This document shows, one piece after another, positions 24,849 through 34,124 of a stretch of 64,000 nucleotides of DNA. Under the pieces are notes generated by a model, which worked only from the letters and a program-made list of their open reading frames with translations, did not search any database and was not told the origin of the DNA. This DNA is from 66-474 sp040255405 (GTDB taxonomy: Bacteria; Pseudomonadota; Gammaproteobacteria; Xanthomonadales; Rhodanobacteraceae): contig JBDZUX010000003.1 of NCBI GenBank assembly GCA_040255405.1, positions 124,001-188,000 on the forward strand. The letters are read 5' to 3'. Each line of letters starts with the position of its first letter. The first letter of the stretch is position 1. Position numbers and translations under genes: made by a program.

Positions 24849-25898
24849 ATGTACCGCACGCTGCGTCCCCTGCTGTTCTCGCTGGAAGCCGAAGCCGCGC
24901 ACCACGTGACGCTGTATGCGTTGGGCGTCGCGCAACGCAGCCATTTGATGCGCTGGGTGGCGCCGCCGCCACCGCCCGATCTGCCGGCGCGCGCATTCGG
25001 CATCGATTTTCCGAATCCGGTCGGGCTTGCGGCCGGACTGGACAAGAACGGCGAACACCTGGACGCGCTCGGCGCGCTGGGCTTCGGCTTCATCGAGGTC
25101 GGCACCGTCACGCCCCGCCCGCAGCCCGGCAATCCCAAGCCGCGTCTGTTCCGGTTGCCGGAGCACGAGGCCTTGATCAACCGGATGGGATTCAACAACG
25201 TCGGCGTCGACGCGCTCGCCCGCAACATCGAGCAGTCGCACTGGCGCGGCGTGCTGGGCATCAACATCGGCAAGAACAAGACCACCCCCAATGAACGGGC
25301 GGCCGACGACTACCTCGCCTGCCTCGAGCGCGTATACCCGTTCGCCAGCTACATCACCGTCAATGTGTCCTCGCCCAACACGCCGGGCCTGCGCGACCTG
25401 CAGCAAGGCGACTCGCTGCAGCGCCTGATCGGAACCCTGATGGATGCGCGCGAGAAACTTGCGGGACTGCACGGCGCGCACAAACCGGTCCTGCTGAAAA
25501 TCGCGCCCGACCTGGACGACGCCCAGATGGATGCGATGGCCGCGGCCTTGCGGGGCTCGGGCATCGACGGCTTGATATGCACCAATACCACCATCGACCG
25601 CACCGGCGTGGCGGGCAGCGCGCATGCCGGCGAGACCGGCGGGTTGTCGGGCAAGCCGCTGTTCGAACCGTCCACTGAAATCCTGCGCGGCATGGCGCGG
25701 CGCCTGGGCGATGCGATGCCGCTGGTCGGCGTGGGCGGCGTGCTCACCGGCAGCGATGCGGCCGACAAGCTCGAAGCCGGCGCCAGGCTGGTGCAGATTT
25801 ACTCGGGGCTGATCTACCGCGGACCGTGGCTGCTCACCGAATGCGTCGAGGAAATCCGCCGGCAATCGGAAGATTCGCCCGTGGATGCATCCCGGTGA
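24849..25898 (+). CDS. pyrD: Dihydroorotate dehydrogenase (quinone), class 2
   Basis: Membrane-associated flavoenzyme of pyrimidine synthesis that oxidises dihydroorotate to orotate with quinone. Features are the N-terminal membrane-contact helix, AGLDKNGEHLDAL, NVSSPNTPGLRDLQ with the class 2 catalytic Ser, KIAPDL, ICTNTT and the FMN phosphate site GVGGVLTG. Length 349. The stop overlaps the murB start (GTGA). Confidence 0.96.
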   Translation: MYRTLRPLLFSLEAEAAHHVTLYALGVAQRSHLMRWVAPPPPPDLPARAFGIDFPNPVGLAAGLDKNGEHLDALGALGFGFIEVGTVTPRPQPGNPKPRLFRLPEHEALINRMGFNNVGVDALARNIEQSHWRGVLGINIGKNKTTPNERAADDYLACLERVYPFASYITVNVSSPNTPGLRDLQQGDSLQRLIGTLMDAREKLAGLHGAHKPVLLKIAPDLDDAQMDAMAAALRGSGIDGLICTNTTIDRTGVAGSAHAGETGGLSGKPLFEPSTEILRGMARRLGDAMPLVGVGGVLTGSDAADKLEAGARLVQIYSGLIYRGPWLLTECVEEIRRQSEDSPVDASR

Positions 25899-26938
25899 GT
25901 ATCGTCCAGGGTTCGGCTTTTACCCTCACCCGAAACGCATCGTTGCGCGATCGCAACACCCTGCGGGTGGATGCCCGGGCAGCGTGGCTGGCGGACATCC
26001 ACGCGGCGGCGGCGATCCCCGATTTGCTGGACCAAGCTGCGTTGCGCGATACGCCGGTCTTGCTGCTGGGCGAGGGCTCGAACGTGTTGTTCACCGGCAA
26101 CTTCGGTGGCGCGGTGATGACCATGAAGACCCGCGGCATCGAAGTCCTCGACGGTGGCGGCGGTGCGGCACGCATCCGCGTCGCCGCGGGTGAGCACTGG
26201 GACAGCTTCGTGCGCTGGACCCTGGCGCACGGTCATGCGGGACTTGAAAACCTGATCCTGATCCCGGGCAGCGTGGGCGCCGCGCCGATGCAGAACATCG
26301 GAGCGTACGGCGTCGAGGTGGGCGAATTCATCGAATCGGTCGAAGCGTACGATCTGCAGGCACGGCACCCAACCGTGTTCCCCAAGGCCGATTGCGAATT
26401 CGGCTATCGCGACTCGATCTTCAAGCGCCACCCCGATCGCTGGCTGATCACCGCGGTCACGCTGCGCCTGCCACGCGAATGGACGCCGCGCATCGAGTAC
26501 TCGGGGGTGCAGGACGAGCTGCGGCGGATGGGCGTCGAAAGCCCGGCCCCCATCCACGTGGCCGACGCGGTGATGGCCCTGCGCACCCGCAAACTGCCCG
26601 ACCCCGCCGTGATCGGCAACGCCGGCAGCTTTTTCAAGAACCCGCTGGTGCCCACTGCGCAGGCCGCTGCCCTGCGCGCCGAACATCCGCCGCTGCCATG
26701 CTGGCCGGCTCCCAACGGGACCTCGAAATTGTCCGCCGCATGGTTGATCGAAGCCTCGGGATTCAAGGGCTTGCGTGAAGGTGATGCCGGCATTTCGAAT
26801 CGTCACGCGCTGGTGCTGGTGAACCACGGCGAGGCCACGGGCGAACAGTTGTGGGCGCTCGCGCAACGCGTGCGCAACGGTGTGCGCGAACGATTCGGCG
26901 TCACACTCGAACCGGAGCCGCGCGTCATCGGGGCCTGA
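25895..26938 (+). CDS. murB: UDP-N-acetylmuramate dehydrogenase
   Basis: FAD enzyme that reduces UDP-GlcNAc-enolpyruvate to UDP-MurNAc in peptidoglycan synthesis. Type I features include the FAD-binding LLGEGSNVLF, IPGSVGAAPMQNIGAYGVE, and the catalytic Ser in GNAGSFFKNP; the C-terminal Glu is in LEPEPRVIG. Length 347 from the GTG at 25895, which overlaps the pyrD stop; the frame continues upstream but the longer form would lie within pyrD. Confidence 0.95.
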   Translation: MSIVQGSAFTLTRNASLRDRNTLRVDARAAWLADIHAAAAIPDLLDQAALRDTPVLLLGEGSNVLFTGNFGGAVMTMKTRGIEVLDGGGGAARIRVAAGEHWDSFVRWTLAHGHAGLENLILIPGSVGAAPMQNIGAYGVEVGEFIESVEAYDLQARHPTVFPKADCEFGYRDSIFKRHPDRWLITAVTLRLPREWTPRIEYSGVQDELRRMGVESPAPIHVADAVMALRTRKLPDPAVIGNAGSFFKNPLVPTAQAAALRAEHPPLPCWPAPNGTSKLSAAWLIEASGFKGLREGDAGISNRHALVLVNHGEATGEQLWALAQRVRNGVRERFGVTLEPEPRVIGA

Positions 26939-26984
26939 TTGGACTCCTTTCCCAAAGGCGGGTTCGGGTGAGCAGAATGCGACG

Positions 26985-27065
26985 GCGACGCCGAACCCTC
27001 ATCCGGCGCTGCGCGCCCCCTTCTTCCAGTGGAAGAAGGGAAAACGTCGGAAGGGTTCGGGCGGA
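26985..27065. repeat. Family C repeat, degenerate copy
   Basis: The gap after murB carries a degenerate form of the repeat also seen at 54.1, 58.3 and 61.3 kb: an ACCCTCATCCGGCGCTGCGCGCC block followed by a CTTCTTCCA/TGGAAGAAG hairpin. The inverted pair lies at about 27022-27040. Nothing else is seen in the gap. Confidence 0.6.
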
Positions 27066-27103
27066 GAAGGAAACGCGCGTGGGCCGCTCACGCGATGGGT
27101 TTC

Positions 27104-27337
27104 CTACCGCGAATTGCCGGATGTCGGCACCGCCAGATAGTGCCGCTCGCCGCTGGCGGGATCAAAATACACGGCGGTCGTGAGACCGGTCTCCGGATCG
27201 ACGAATCGCTCGCCGGTGTCGGTCCAGTGCGGGTCAGGTCCCGCGACGCGGATCGGCTTGTAACGCCAGCGCTCGATTGCGAGCGCGACGATCAGCAGCA
27301 GTGCGCCACCAACCACATAGAGCGCGATCATCAGCAT
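27104..27337 (-). CDS. Small single-pass membrane protein
   Basis: A 77-residue protein: one N-terminal helix (MLMIALYVVGGALLLIVALAI), then a short polar domain with HWTDTGERFVDPETG and VYFDPASGERHYL. Two patches resemble a repeated D-P-x-(S/T)-G-E theme. No named family recognised. It lies eight bases after the YbjQ-like gene on the same strand, so it likely belongs to that operon. ATG at 27331 is an alternative start. Confidence 0.65.
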   Translation of the reverse strand: MLMIALYVVGGALLLIVALAIERWRYKPIRVAGPDPHWTDTGERFVDPETGLTTAVYFDPASGERHYLAVPTSGNSR

Positions 27338-27344
27338 CGTGCAG

Positions 27345-27665
27345 TCAGGCTTTTTCCATGACCACCGCCGTCCCGTACGCGACGATCTCGCTCATGGTCT
27401 GGCCGATCTCGGACGAATCGAAACGCATCATCACCACCGCGTTGGCGCCCATCGCCTGCGCATTCTGCACCATGCGGTCGGTGGCGTGGCGGCGCGCCTC
27501 CTCCAGCATCTGGGTGTATTCGTTGATCTCGCCGCCCACGATGGACCGCAAACCTGCCATCACGTTGCCGCCGATACCGCGGCTTCGCACCACCAGGCCG
27601 AACACCTGGCCCTTGGTCTCGGTGATCTTGTAACCGGTGATGTGTTCGCTGGTGACGATGATCAT
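27345..27665 (-). CDS. YbjQ/UPF0145 family protein
   Basis: A 106-residue protein matching the heavy-metal-binding-domain-like YbjQ family: the VTSEHITGYKITETKG start, VVRSRGIGGNVMAGLRSIVGGEI, and ARRHATDRMVQNAQAMGANAVVMMRFD. Homologues form pentameric rings; their role is unclear. It sits between the Bax-inhibitor-like gene and the small membrane protein gene, all minus strand with short gaps. Confidence 0.9.
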   Translation of the reverse strand: MIIVTSEHITGYKITETKGQVFGLVVRSRGIGGNVMAGLRSIVGGEINEYTQMLEEARRHATDRMVQNAQAMGANAVVMMRFDSSEIGQTMSEIVAYGTAVVMEKA

Positions 27666-27684
27666 GGCGCGAAACCTTCAGGCA

Positions 27685-28446
27685 TCAGCGACGGGTATTG
27701 GCGATCAGCCGCAGCAGTTCGAGATACAGCCACACCAGCGTCACCATCAGGGCGAACGCGCAGTACCACTCCATGTATTTGGGCGCACCCTGCGCGGTGG
27801 CGCGTTCGATCAAGTCGAAATCCAGCACCAGGTTCAGTGCCGCGATGCCCACCACGAACACGCTGATCAGGATACTCAGGGTGCCGCCCGCAAAGAGGAT
27901 CGACGTGTCGACGCTGGTGAACGCGGACAGCGCCCACGACACCAGATACAGCAGCAGGATGCCGCCGGTGGCCGCCATCACGCCCATCCGGAACTTCTGG
28001 GTGACCTTGATGACGCCGCTGCGATACAGGAACAGCATCACCACCAGCACGCCGATCGAGGCCATGATCGCCTGCAGCACGATGCCGTGGTACTGCACCT
28101 CGAACAAGGCCGAGATCGCGCCGAGGAAGGTGCCCTCCGCAAGCGCGTACACGGGCGCGGTGAAGGACGACCAGTTGGGTTTCATGGCGCCGGCAATCGC
28201 GAAGATCAATCCCACGATCAAGCCGCCCCACAGGAATGGCTGCACGGCTGCGACGCCGGCCGCCATGTCTCCGGCTGCCGTCGCCAGCATGAAGCGATGC
28301 CACGTCCATGCGCCGGTGATCAGCATCAGCACCAGCAGCAGTCCGGTACGCACGAGCGTGCCGTTCAAGGTCATCGGCTCGGCGGTGGCCGGCAGGTTCT
28401 GGAAAACCTTGTCGCGCAGGACGGGGTTGTTGGTACGCAGGGCCAT
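27685..28446 (-). CDS. Bax inhibitor-1/YccA-like membrane protein
   Basis: A 253-residue protein with seven predicted membrane helices of the YccA-like Bax inhibitor family (the YMEWYCAFALMVTLVWLYLELLRL end is typical). Related bacterial proteins modulate FtsH or act as pH-sensitive calcium leaks. A polar N terminus of about 30 residues (NNPVLRDKVFQ) precedes the first helix, as in this subgroup. The ATG at 28446 starts this conserved N-terminal block. Confidence 0.88.
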   Translation of the reverse strand: MALRTNNPVLRDKVFQNLPATAEPMTLNGTLVRTGLLLVLMLITGAWTWHRFMLATAAGDMAAGVAAVQPFLWGGLIVGLIFAIAGAMKPNWSSFTAPVYALAEGTFLGAISALFEVQYHGIVLQAIMASIGVLVVMLFLYRSGVIKVTQKFRMGVMAATGGILLLYLVSWALSAFTSVDTSILFAGGTLSILISVFVVGIAALNLVLDFDLIERATAQGAPKYMEWYCAFALMVTLVWLYLELLRLIANTRR

Positions 28447-28764
28447 GGATTTCCTCACTCGAATGGCATGACGGGGCCGGTGACGGCATTCGCAAGACTG
28501 TAGCGCAACCCAAGGTTGCGCTGCCACGCCGAAATCCGTCCGGAATTCGACCCCATGCCAGACTTATGGTTCCGATTCGACCAGTTTCAAGCCGCGCGGG
28601 GCATGCCAAGGCGCTTGCCACCGCAGTTCCGCCGACGCCGACGAAGCAAAACCCGACGGCCAACCACTGGCCGGGCGTCCCGGGGACAGCGCAGTCTCTG
28701 CGGCACGGCGCGGCGACTCCCGGCAGGCGCCAGTCAGGCGGCGCCGTCGATAATCATCGACACG
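28447..28764. other. Divergent intergenic region with a start-proximal -10
   Basis: This 318-base gap separates the leftward Bax-inhibitor-like gene and the rightward acyltransferase gene. Open frames through it are Arg/Pro-rich on both strands and look like GC-driven noise. GATAAT at 28749-28754 is a plausible -10 only 11-20 bases before the acyltransferase ATG codons (28765, 28774), so that mRNA may have a very short leader. No repeat family member is seen. Confidence 0.4.
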
Positions 28765-29922
28765 ATGTCGGACATGGGTCGGTTCAACCTGCCGGAAGCG
28801 CCGGAGCGCCAAGGCGATCGGACGTCGCCGCTGGAAGGATGCTGGCGGCCGGCCAGGCCGCGACGCGGGCAGGCCGCATCCGGATCACCCGCCAATCCCG
28901 CACGCAACACCACCATCGACCTGTTCCGGGTGATGGCGATTTTCGGCGTGATCGTGGTGCACACCGACCCGGTCACGCGCAAGGTATTCACCAGTGCGCC
29001 CGAGCACCTTGCCAACCTGATGATCACCGGCGCCGGCAGGCTGGCGGTGCCGTTCTTTTTCGTGGTGTCGGGGTACTTCTTCGGCCGCAAGGTTCGCGAA
29101 GGCGCGCCGCCGTTGCCGTTGTTGGCGCGCTACGCAAGACGGCTGCTGCGCATCTGGGTGCTGTGGTCGCTGATCTACCTGTTGCTCCCGCTGCAGCTCG
29201 GCCAGTGGTTGCACCAAGGCTGGTGGCCGGCGGTGACGCAGCAATTCCAGCACATGGCGGCGCATCCAATGCTGATCGTGTTCGTGGGTGGCAAGGGCCA
29301 TCTGTGGTTCCTGATGGCACTGGTGATGGCGTTGGCGATGGCTGCCATCTGCGAACGACTACGCGCGCGATGGCTGTTCTACGCATTCGGCGTCGCGCTC
29401 TACGTTTACGGACTGCTGACCGGCCTGTACGCCAATACGCCAGCGGGCTTCCAGGGTCTCCTCGATCCGCGCAACGGCCCGTTCATGAGCGCGCTGCTGG
29501 TGGCCTGCGGCTACTGGATCGCGGGTAACGATAACCTCGTCGATCCCGTCATTGCATTCGCGGTGGCGGTGACCGGCCTGATCGGGTTCGAGGCCGAATT
29601 GCACTGGGTTCCGCAGTTGTCGAGCGCGTGGCCGCCGATCATCGATTACGGACTGTTCACGCCGGTGTTCGGCATCGGCGCGTTGCTGCTCGGGCTGGCC
29701 GTGCCGCGCCTCGGCGGACGCTGGTGGCCGCGGATCGGCGCCGAATACGTGCTCGGGATCTACGTGTGCCACGAACTGTTCGTGGAACCGGCATGGAGGC
29801 TGCACGCCTGGTTCCACAGCTACGCGTGGGAATTCCTGTTCCCGGTGATCGTGTTCTTGCTGGCGCTGGGGCTGGCGATGCTGCTCGCGCGCGGGCGGTA
29901 TTGGCGATTGTTGATACGGTGA
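28765..29922 (+). CDS. Acyltransferase family 3 (OafA-like) membrane protein
   Basis: A 385-residue polytopic acyltransferase (PF01757 type) that O-acylates extracellular glycans or lipids. After about 45 disordered residues comes the first helix with the catalytic-type TIDLFRVMAIFGVIVVHTD, then SGYFFGRK, GKGHLWFLMAL and about ten helices. The ATG at 28765 or 28774 gives a cytosolic N terminus; upstream in-frame sequence is low-complexity and unlikely to be coding. No glycan locus is adjacent, so the substrate is unknown. Confidence 0.85.
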   Translation: MSDMGRFNLPEAPERQGDRTSPLEGCWRPARPRRGQAASGSPANPARNTTIDLFRVMAIFGVIVVHTDPVTRKVFTSAPEHLANLMITGAGRLAVPFFFVVSGYFFGRKVREGAPPLPLLARYARRLLRIWVLWSLIYLLLPLQLGQWLHQGWWPAVTQQFQHMAAHPMLIVFVGGKGHLWFLMALVMALAMAAICERLRARWLFYAFGVALYVYGLLTGLYANTPAGFQGLLDPRNGPFMSALLVACGYWIAGNDNLVDPVIAFAVAVTGLIGFEAELHWVPQLSSAWPPIIDYGLFTPVFGIGALLLGLAVPRLGGRWWPRIGAEYVLGIYVCHELFVEPAWRLHAWFHSYAWEFLFPVIVFLLALGLAMLLARGRYWRLLIR

Positions 29923-29999
29923 GCGTGCAGCGGCTCAAGCGAATCGCCAAATCCGTTGGGCATCGCATGAAGCCGCTCAGCCCGACCTGCGACTGCGCG

Positions 30000-31256
30000 C
30001 TACGCCCGCGCTGAACCGGACGCGTCCGCCGCCTCCGCCGGCCGCACGTCCGGCAGGAAAACGGCCAATAGCCCGAGCAGCGGCAGGAACGCGCAGATCT
30101 CGTACACGAACGCCACGCTGGAATAGTCCGCGATCACGCCCAGCACCGCGGCGCCAATGCCGCCCAGTCCGAAGCTGAAACCGTAGAACAGGCCGGACAC
30201 CATGCCGATCCGGTGCGGCAGCATGTCCTGCGCGAACACGATGATGGCGGGAAACGCCGACGCGAGGATCAGGCCGATCACCACACTCAGGCCGACCGTC
30301 CAGCCCAACCCCACGTACGGCAACGCCAGCGTGAACGGCGCGCAGCCGAGGATCGAAAACCAGATCACCTGGCGGCGCCCGAGGCGATCGCCGAGCGGCC
30401 CGCCGATCAGCGTTCCCAGTGCGATCGCGAACAGGAACACCGCCAACAGGTTGGCCGCCGCGTGCGCCGACAGGCCGAAACGGTGCATCAGGAAAAATTC
30501 GTAGTAGGTGCTGATGCTGGCGAGATAGAAGAACTTGGAAAACATCAGCACGAACAGGATGCCGACGGTTCGCTTCACGAGCGGCGCCGGCCACAACGGG
30601 CGGTCATTCGGCGCACGCTTGCGGACGCGCTCGTCGACGTGGTGGCTGTACCAGCGGCTCACCTGCAACAGGACCACGATCGCCAGCAGCGCCGCCAGGC
30701 CGAACCACGCCGCCTCCGGCCGGCCCATCTTCAACACGATCACTGCCGCAAGCAACGGCCCCAGCGCCTGGCCGGTATTGCCGCCGATCTGGAACAGCGA
30801 TTGCGCGAGGCCGTAACGTCCGCCAGAAGCCATGCGGGCGACGCGGGAGGATTCGGGATGGAACACCGACGAGCCGCATCCGATCAAGGCAACCGCCAGC
30901 AGCAGGATCGGGTAGGTGGGCGCCACCGAAATCAGCAACAGCCCCGCCAGCGTGAAAAACATCCCGAGCGGCAGCGAATACGGCAATGGCTTCTTGTCAG
31001 TGACCATGCCGACCACAGGCTGCAGGATCGACGCGGTCACCTGGAACGTCATCGTGATCAGGCCGATCTGGATGAAGCTGAGCGCAAACTCGTGCTTCAG
31101 CAGCGGGTAGATCGTGACGATCACCGACTGCATCATGTCGTTCAACATGTGCACGAAGCTGACCGCGCCGATCATGCCGAAATGGGTCCGGCGCGGCGGC
31201 CTGCGGGCGGTTCCGTGCTGCGGCGCGCCGGCCTGCGTGGCTGCGTCGGCTTTCAT
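30000..31256 (-). CDS. MFS transporter, FSR (fosmidomycin resistance) family
   Basis: Twelve-helix major facilitator of 418 residues. The sequence MLNDMMQSVIVTIYPLLK and SFIQIGLITMTFQVTASILQPVVG near the N terminus is the signature of the Fsr group. The best known member exports fosmidomycin, an inhibitor of the MEP-pathway enzyme Dxr; others have different, mostly unknown substrates. It follows the oxoacid dehydrogenase gene by 19 bases on the same strand and is probably its operon partner. The fosmidomycin link is interesting in a mevalonate-pathway organism but untested. Confidence 0.88.
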   Translation of the reverse strand: MKADAATQAGAPQHGTARRPPRRTHFGMIGAVSFVHMLNDMMQSVIVTIYPLLKHEFALSFIQIGLITMTFQVTASILQPVVGMVTDKKPLPYSLPLGMFFTLAGLLLISVAPTYPILLLAVALIGCGSSVFHPESSRVARMASGGRYGLAQSLFQIGGNTGQALGPLLAAVIVLKMGRPEAAWFGLAALLAIVVLLQVSRWYSHHVDERVRKRAPNDRPLWPAPLVKRTVGILFVLMFSKFFYLASISTYYEFFLMHRFGLSAHAAANLLAVFLFAIALGTLIGGPLGDRLGRRQVIWFSILGCAPFTLALPYVGLGWTVGLSVVIGLILASAFPAIIVFAQDMLPHRIGMVSGLFYGFSFGLGGIGAAVLGVIADYSSVAFVYEICAFLPLLGLLAVFLPDVRPAEAADASGSARA

Positions 31257-31275
31257 CGGGTTGCGTTCGCGCCAA

Positions 31276-33543
31276 TCACGCCAGCTTGTCCGCGGCAGCC
31301 ATCACGTCGGCCTCGTTCGGCAGCACCAGCAACGCGGCGTCCGCCAGCGGCGTGTAGGTGTCGGCGCCGACCACGCGCTGCAGCGGCTTGTCGGCCAATC
31401 CGCCTTCCACGATCGCCGTGATCACGCCCTCGCCCACGCCCGCGCTGTGGCGGCCTTCGTCCAGCACGATGATGCGCTTCGCGCTCTTCGCCTGGGCCGC
31501 GATGAATTTTTCGTTGAGCGGCACCAGCCAGCGCAAGTCGACCACGCGCACTTTCCAGGCGTGCTTCTTCTCGATGTCGCGGGCGGCGCGCAGGGCCATC
31601 GGAACACCGTTGCCGAAGGTGAAGACCACCAGATCCTTCGCCTTGTCGTTGTACACCCGCCCCTCGCCCAGCGGCATTGCCTCGCCCGGCGCGGGATAGC
31701 CGAACTGCCACGCGCCATCGCCGTGCTCGTACAGATCTTTCGTCATGTACAGCGCGATGGGTTCCAGGAATGCGCACACGCGGCCATCGACCTTGGCGAG
31801 CGCCGCCAGCGTGCGCAGCATCGTCGCGGCGTCGTCGCCACGCGACGGACAGCCGGCGACCAGCCCAGGGATGTCGCGCAGCGCCGCGATCGAGTTGTCG
31901 TTGTGGAAGTGTCCGCCGAAGCCCTTCTGGTAACCCAACGATGCGATCCGCACGAGCATCGGATTGCGGTACTGGTCGTTCGAGAAGAATTGCAGCGATG
32001 CCGCCTCGCCGCGGATCTGGTCGCAGGCATTGTGGAAATACGCGAGGTACTGGATCTCCGGGATCGGCAGCATGCCCATGTTGGCATACCCCTGCGCCAG
32101 GCCCAGGATCATCGTCTCGTCGAGCAGCGTGTTGAACACGCGCGCGCCCTTGAACACCTTGTGCAGCCCCTTGGTGACCGTGTAGACGCCGCCCTTTTGC
32201 GCGACGTCTTCGCCGAACACCAGCGATTCCGGGTACTTCGCCAGCAAGTCGTGCAGCGCTGAATTGATGACCAGCGCCAGGTGGCGCGGGGGCAATTTCT
32301 CGGGCAGCTTGTCTTCGCCGCCGAAAACCGCGAAGCGCTTGTCCGCATAGTCCGCGCGCGCGGCTTCAGCGGCAACGGCCTTGGGCGTGTACGGCGCCAG
32401 CGGCTTCACCACCGCCGCGAGCGATTTCAGCTTGGGACGACCATAGGCATCCTCGGCCGCGGCAAAGCAGTGCTTGCGGGTGGACTCGTATTGTTCGAGC
32501 AGCGCCTGTTTCGTGCAGACGCCGGATTCCAGCGCGACCGCGGCCGAACGCAACAGCGGGTCGGTGGCCTCCAGCGCCATCAATTCCTCGAAACTGCGCC
32601 ACTCGATTTCGAAATCCGTGCCCGCGTGTCCAGCCAGGCGCGTGGTCTTCAGATGCAGGAAGGTCGGGCGGCGCGTACCGCGGCAATGGTCGACCGCACG
32701 CTGCACCTGTGCGTAGCCTTCGGCAAGATCGAGGCCATCCGCGAAGAAATAGTCGAGATCCTTGCGGTCGCGGAAGTTGTTGGCGATCCATCCGCTCGGC
32801 GTCTTCACCGAAATGCCGATGCCATTGTCTTCGCACACGAACAGCACCGGCGCCGGCAGCTTCTGGTACGCCGTCCAGCCGGCCGCATTGAAGGCCGTCT
32901 GCGCGGTCGCGTGGTTGCTGGACGCATCGCCGAACGAGCAGATCACGATCGAATCGTTCGGCACCGGCAGCGCATGGCCGATGCGCTGCGCCTGTTCGAT
33001 CGCGACGGCGGTGCCGAGCGCCTTGGGCAAATGCGACGCGATCGTGGATGTCTGCGGCAACACCCACAACGGCTTCGAACCCCAGACCTTGTGGCGTCCG
33101 CCCGACGCCGGATCTTCGCTGCTGGCCGCGAACGACAGCGCCGAATCCATCACCGGATCCATGCCGGGCAATTTCCGGAAACGCTCGGCCATGAACGCGC
33201 CCGAACGGTAATGCAGGAACGCGGGGTCGGTGTGGCGCGTCAGCCGCGCCACCATCGCATTGCCTTCGTGGCCCGACGAACCGATGGTGTAGAACACCTT
33301 GTTCTGCACGCGCAGCACGCGGGCCATCAGATCGAGGTGACGCGAGATCAGTTGCGATTCGAACAGCTCGCGGAAGTCGCGCGCGCTGCATGCGCTGCCC
33401 GGCAACACCGGCGCATCGTCGCGCGGCGTGACCGCGGGTTCCCCCTGCCACGCCTGCACGAATTCGGTGAAGTTCTGATCGACGATTTCGGCGCGGTTGA
33501 AACCCTTGTGGCGCGCGGGAATGGGAGTCTTGATGGCGTTCAT
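31276..33543 (-). CDS. Branched-chain 2-oxoacid dehydrogenase E1, fused alpha and beta subunits
   Basis: A 755-residue thiamine-diphosphate enzyme with the alpha domain first (about residues 1-380: the RVLRVQNKVFYTIGSSGHE stretch, and the cofactor motif GDASSNHATAQTAFN ... VCEDNGIGISV) and the beta domain second (about 395-755: VFGEDVAQKGGVYTVTKGL, the FGNG..MALRAA region and LDEGRHSAGVGEGV). It decarboxylates branched oxoacids (from Val, Leu, Ile) to acyl groups for E2 transfer, feeding energy metabolism and iso/anteiso fatty acid synthesis. The E2 and E3 genes are not in the window. ATG overlaps the end of the acetyltransferase gene. Confidence 0.87.
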   Translation of the reverse strand: MNAIKTPIPARHKGFNRAEIVDQNFTEFVQAWQGEPAVTPRDDAPVLPGSACSARDFRELFESQLISRHLDLMARVLRVQNKVFYTIGSSGHEGNAMVARLTRHTDPAFLHYRSGAFMAERFRKLPGMDPVMDSALSFAASSEDPASGGRHKVWGSKPLWVLPQTSTIASHLPKALGTAVAIEQAQRIGHALPVPNDSIVICSFGDASSNHATAQTAFNAAGWTAYQKLPAPVLFVCEDNGIGISVKTPSGWIANNFRDRKDLDYFFADGLDLAEGYAQVQRAVDHCRGTRRPTFLHLKTTRLAGHAGTDFEIEWRSFEELMALEATDPLLRSAAVALESGVCTKQALLEQYESTRKHCFAAAEDAYGRPKLKSLAAVVKPLAPYTPKAVAAEAARADYADKRFAVFGGEDKLPEKLPPRHLALVINSALHDLLAKYPESLVFGEDVAQKGGVYTVTKGLHKVFKGARVFNTLLDETMILGLAQGYANMGMLPIPEIQYLAYFHNACDQIRGEAASLQFFSNDQYRNPMLVRIASLGYQKGFGGHFHNDNSIAALRDIPGLVAGCPSRGDDAATMLRTLAALAKVDGRVCAFLEPIALYMTKDLYEHGDGAWQFGYPAPGEAMPLGEGRVYNDKAKDLVVFTFGNGVPMALRAARDIEKKHAWKVRVVDLRWLVPLNEKFIAAQAKSAKRIIVLDEGRHSAGVGEGVITAIVEGGLADKPLQRVVGADTYTPLADAALLVLPNEADVMAAADKLA

Positions 33544-34121
33544 GCAGGTAGTGTTCGAGAAGCGCCGGCGGCGCGGCGGGCCAACCATTCCTCACGCGAC
33601 TGGCCCCAGATTTCGATGGGATCCCGGTCGTGCGGCGCCGGCATGTGGCCGGGTCCCTGCAACGTGGAGCCCAGCCTTTTGGCGACCGCCTGCGAAGCCG
33701 TATTGGTGGGCGCGATGCAATGGATGATCCCGGCCCAGCCGAGGTTCGCGAAAGTCCAATCGATCGCGGCGGACGCGGCCTCCGTCGCATAGCCCTTGCC
33801 CCAGGCTTCACGCGCCAGCGTCCAGCCGATTTCGTCGCCCGGCCAGCCTTCGGGGTGCAACGGGCCCACCCTGCCGATCCACTTGCGGTCCGCCTTGCGG
33901 ATCACCGAAAACGGCCCGAAGCCGAGGACATGCCACGAACCGACATTCGCAAGGAAGTGCCGCCACGCCTCGAACGCCGATTTCCTGCCCCCGAGATGGC
34001 GCATGGCCTCCTCATCCCTGCCCAACGCAGCCCAGCCTTCGAAATCCTCCCGCCGCGGAACGCGCAGGATCAGGCGTTCCGTTTCCAGTACGGGTTCGGG
34101 CGATGGCACGGCGCTCGGCAT
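33540..34121 (-). CDS. GNAT acetyltransferase, RimJ/RimL type
   Basis: A 193-residue GNAT protein: N-terminal ETERLILRVPRREDFEGW, central IGRVGPLHPEGWPGDEIGWTL, and the acetyl-CoA loop EAWGKGYATEAASAAIDW. The C terminus after LGSTLQG is extended by about 30 residues. Target unknown (protein N terminus or small amine). It overlaps the start of the oxoacid dehydrogenase gene by ATGA, making these co-translated. Confidence 0.88.
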   Translation of the reverse strand: MPSAVPSPEPVLETERLILRVPRREDFEGWAALGRDEEAMRHLGGRKSAFEAWRHFLANVGSWHVLGFGPFSVIRKADRKWIGRVGPLHPEGWPGDEIGWTLAREAWGKGYATEAASAAIDWTFANLGWAGIIHCIAPTNTASQAVAKRLGSTLQGPGHMPAPHDRDPIEIWGQSREEWLARRAAGASRTLPA

Positions 34122-34124
34122 CGG

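Noticed and set aside
28516..28764. N-terminal extension of the acyltransferase into the upstream gap
   Set aside because: The extra residues are Arg/Pro-rich and unlike a conserved domain, and a -10 candidate lies just before the ATG at 28765.
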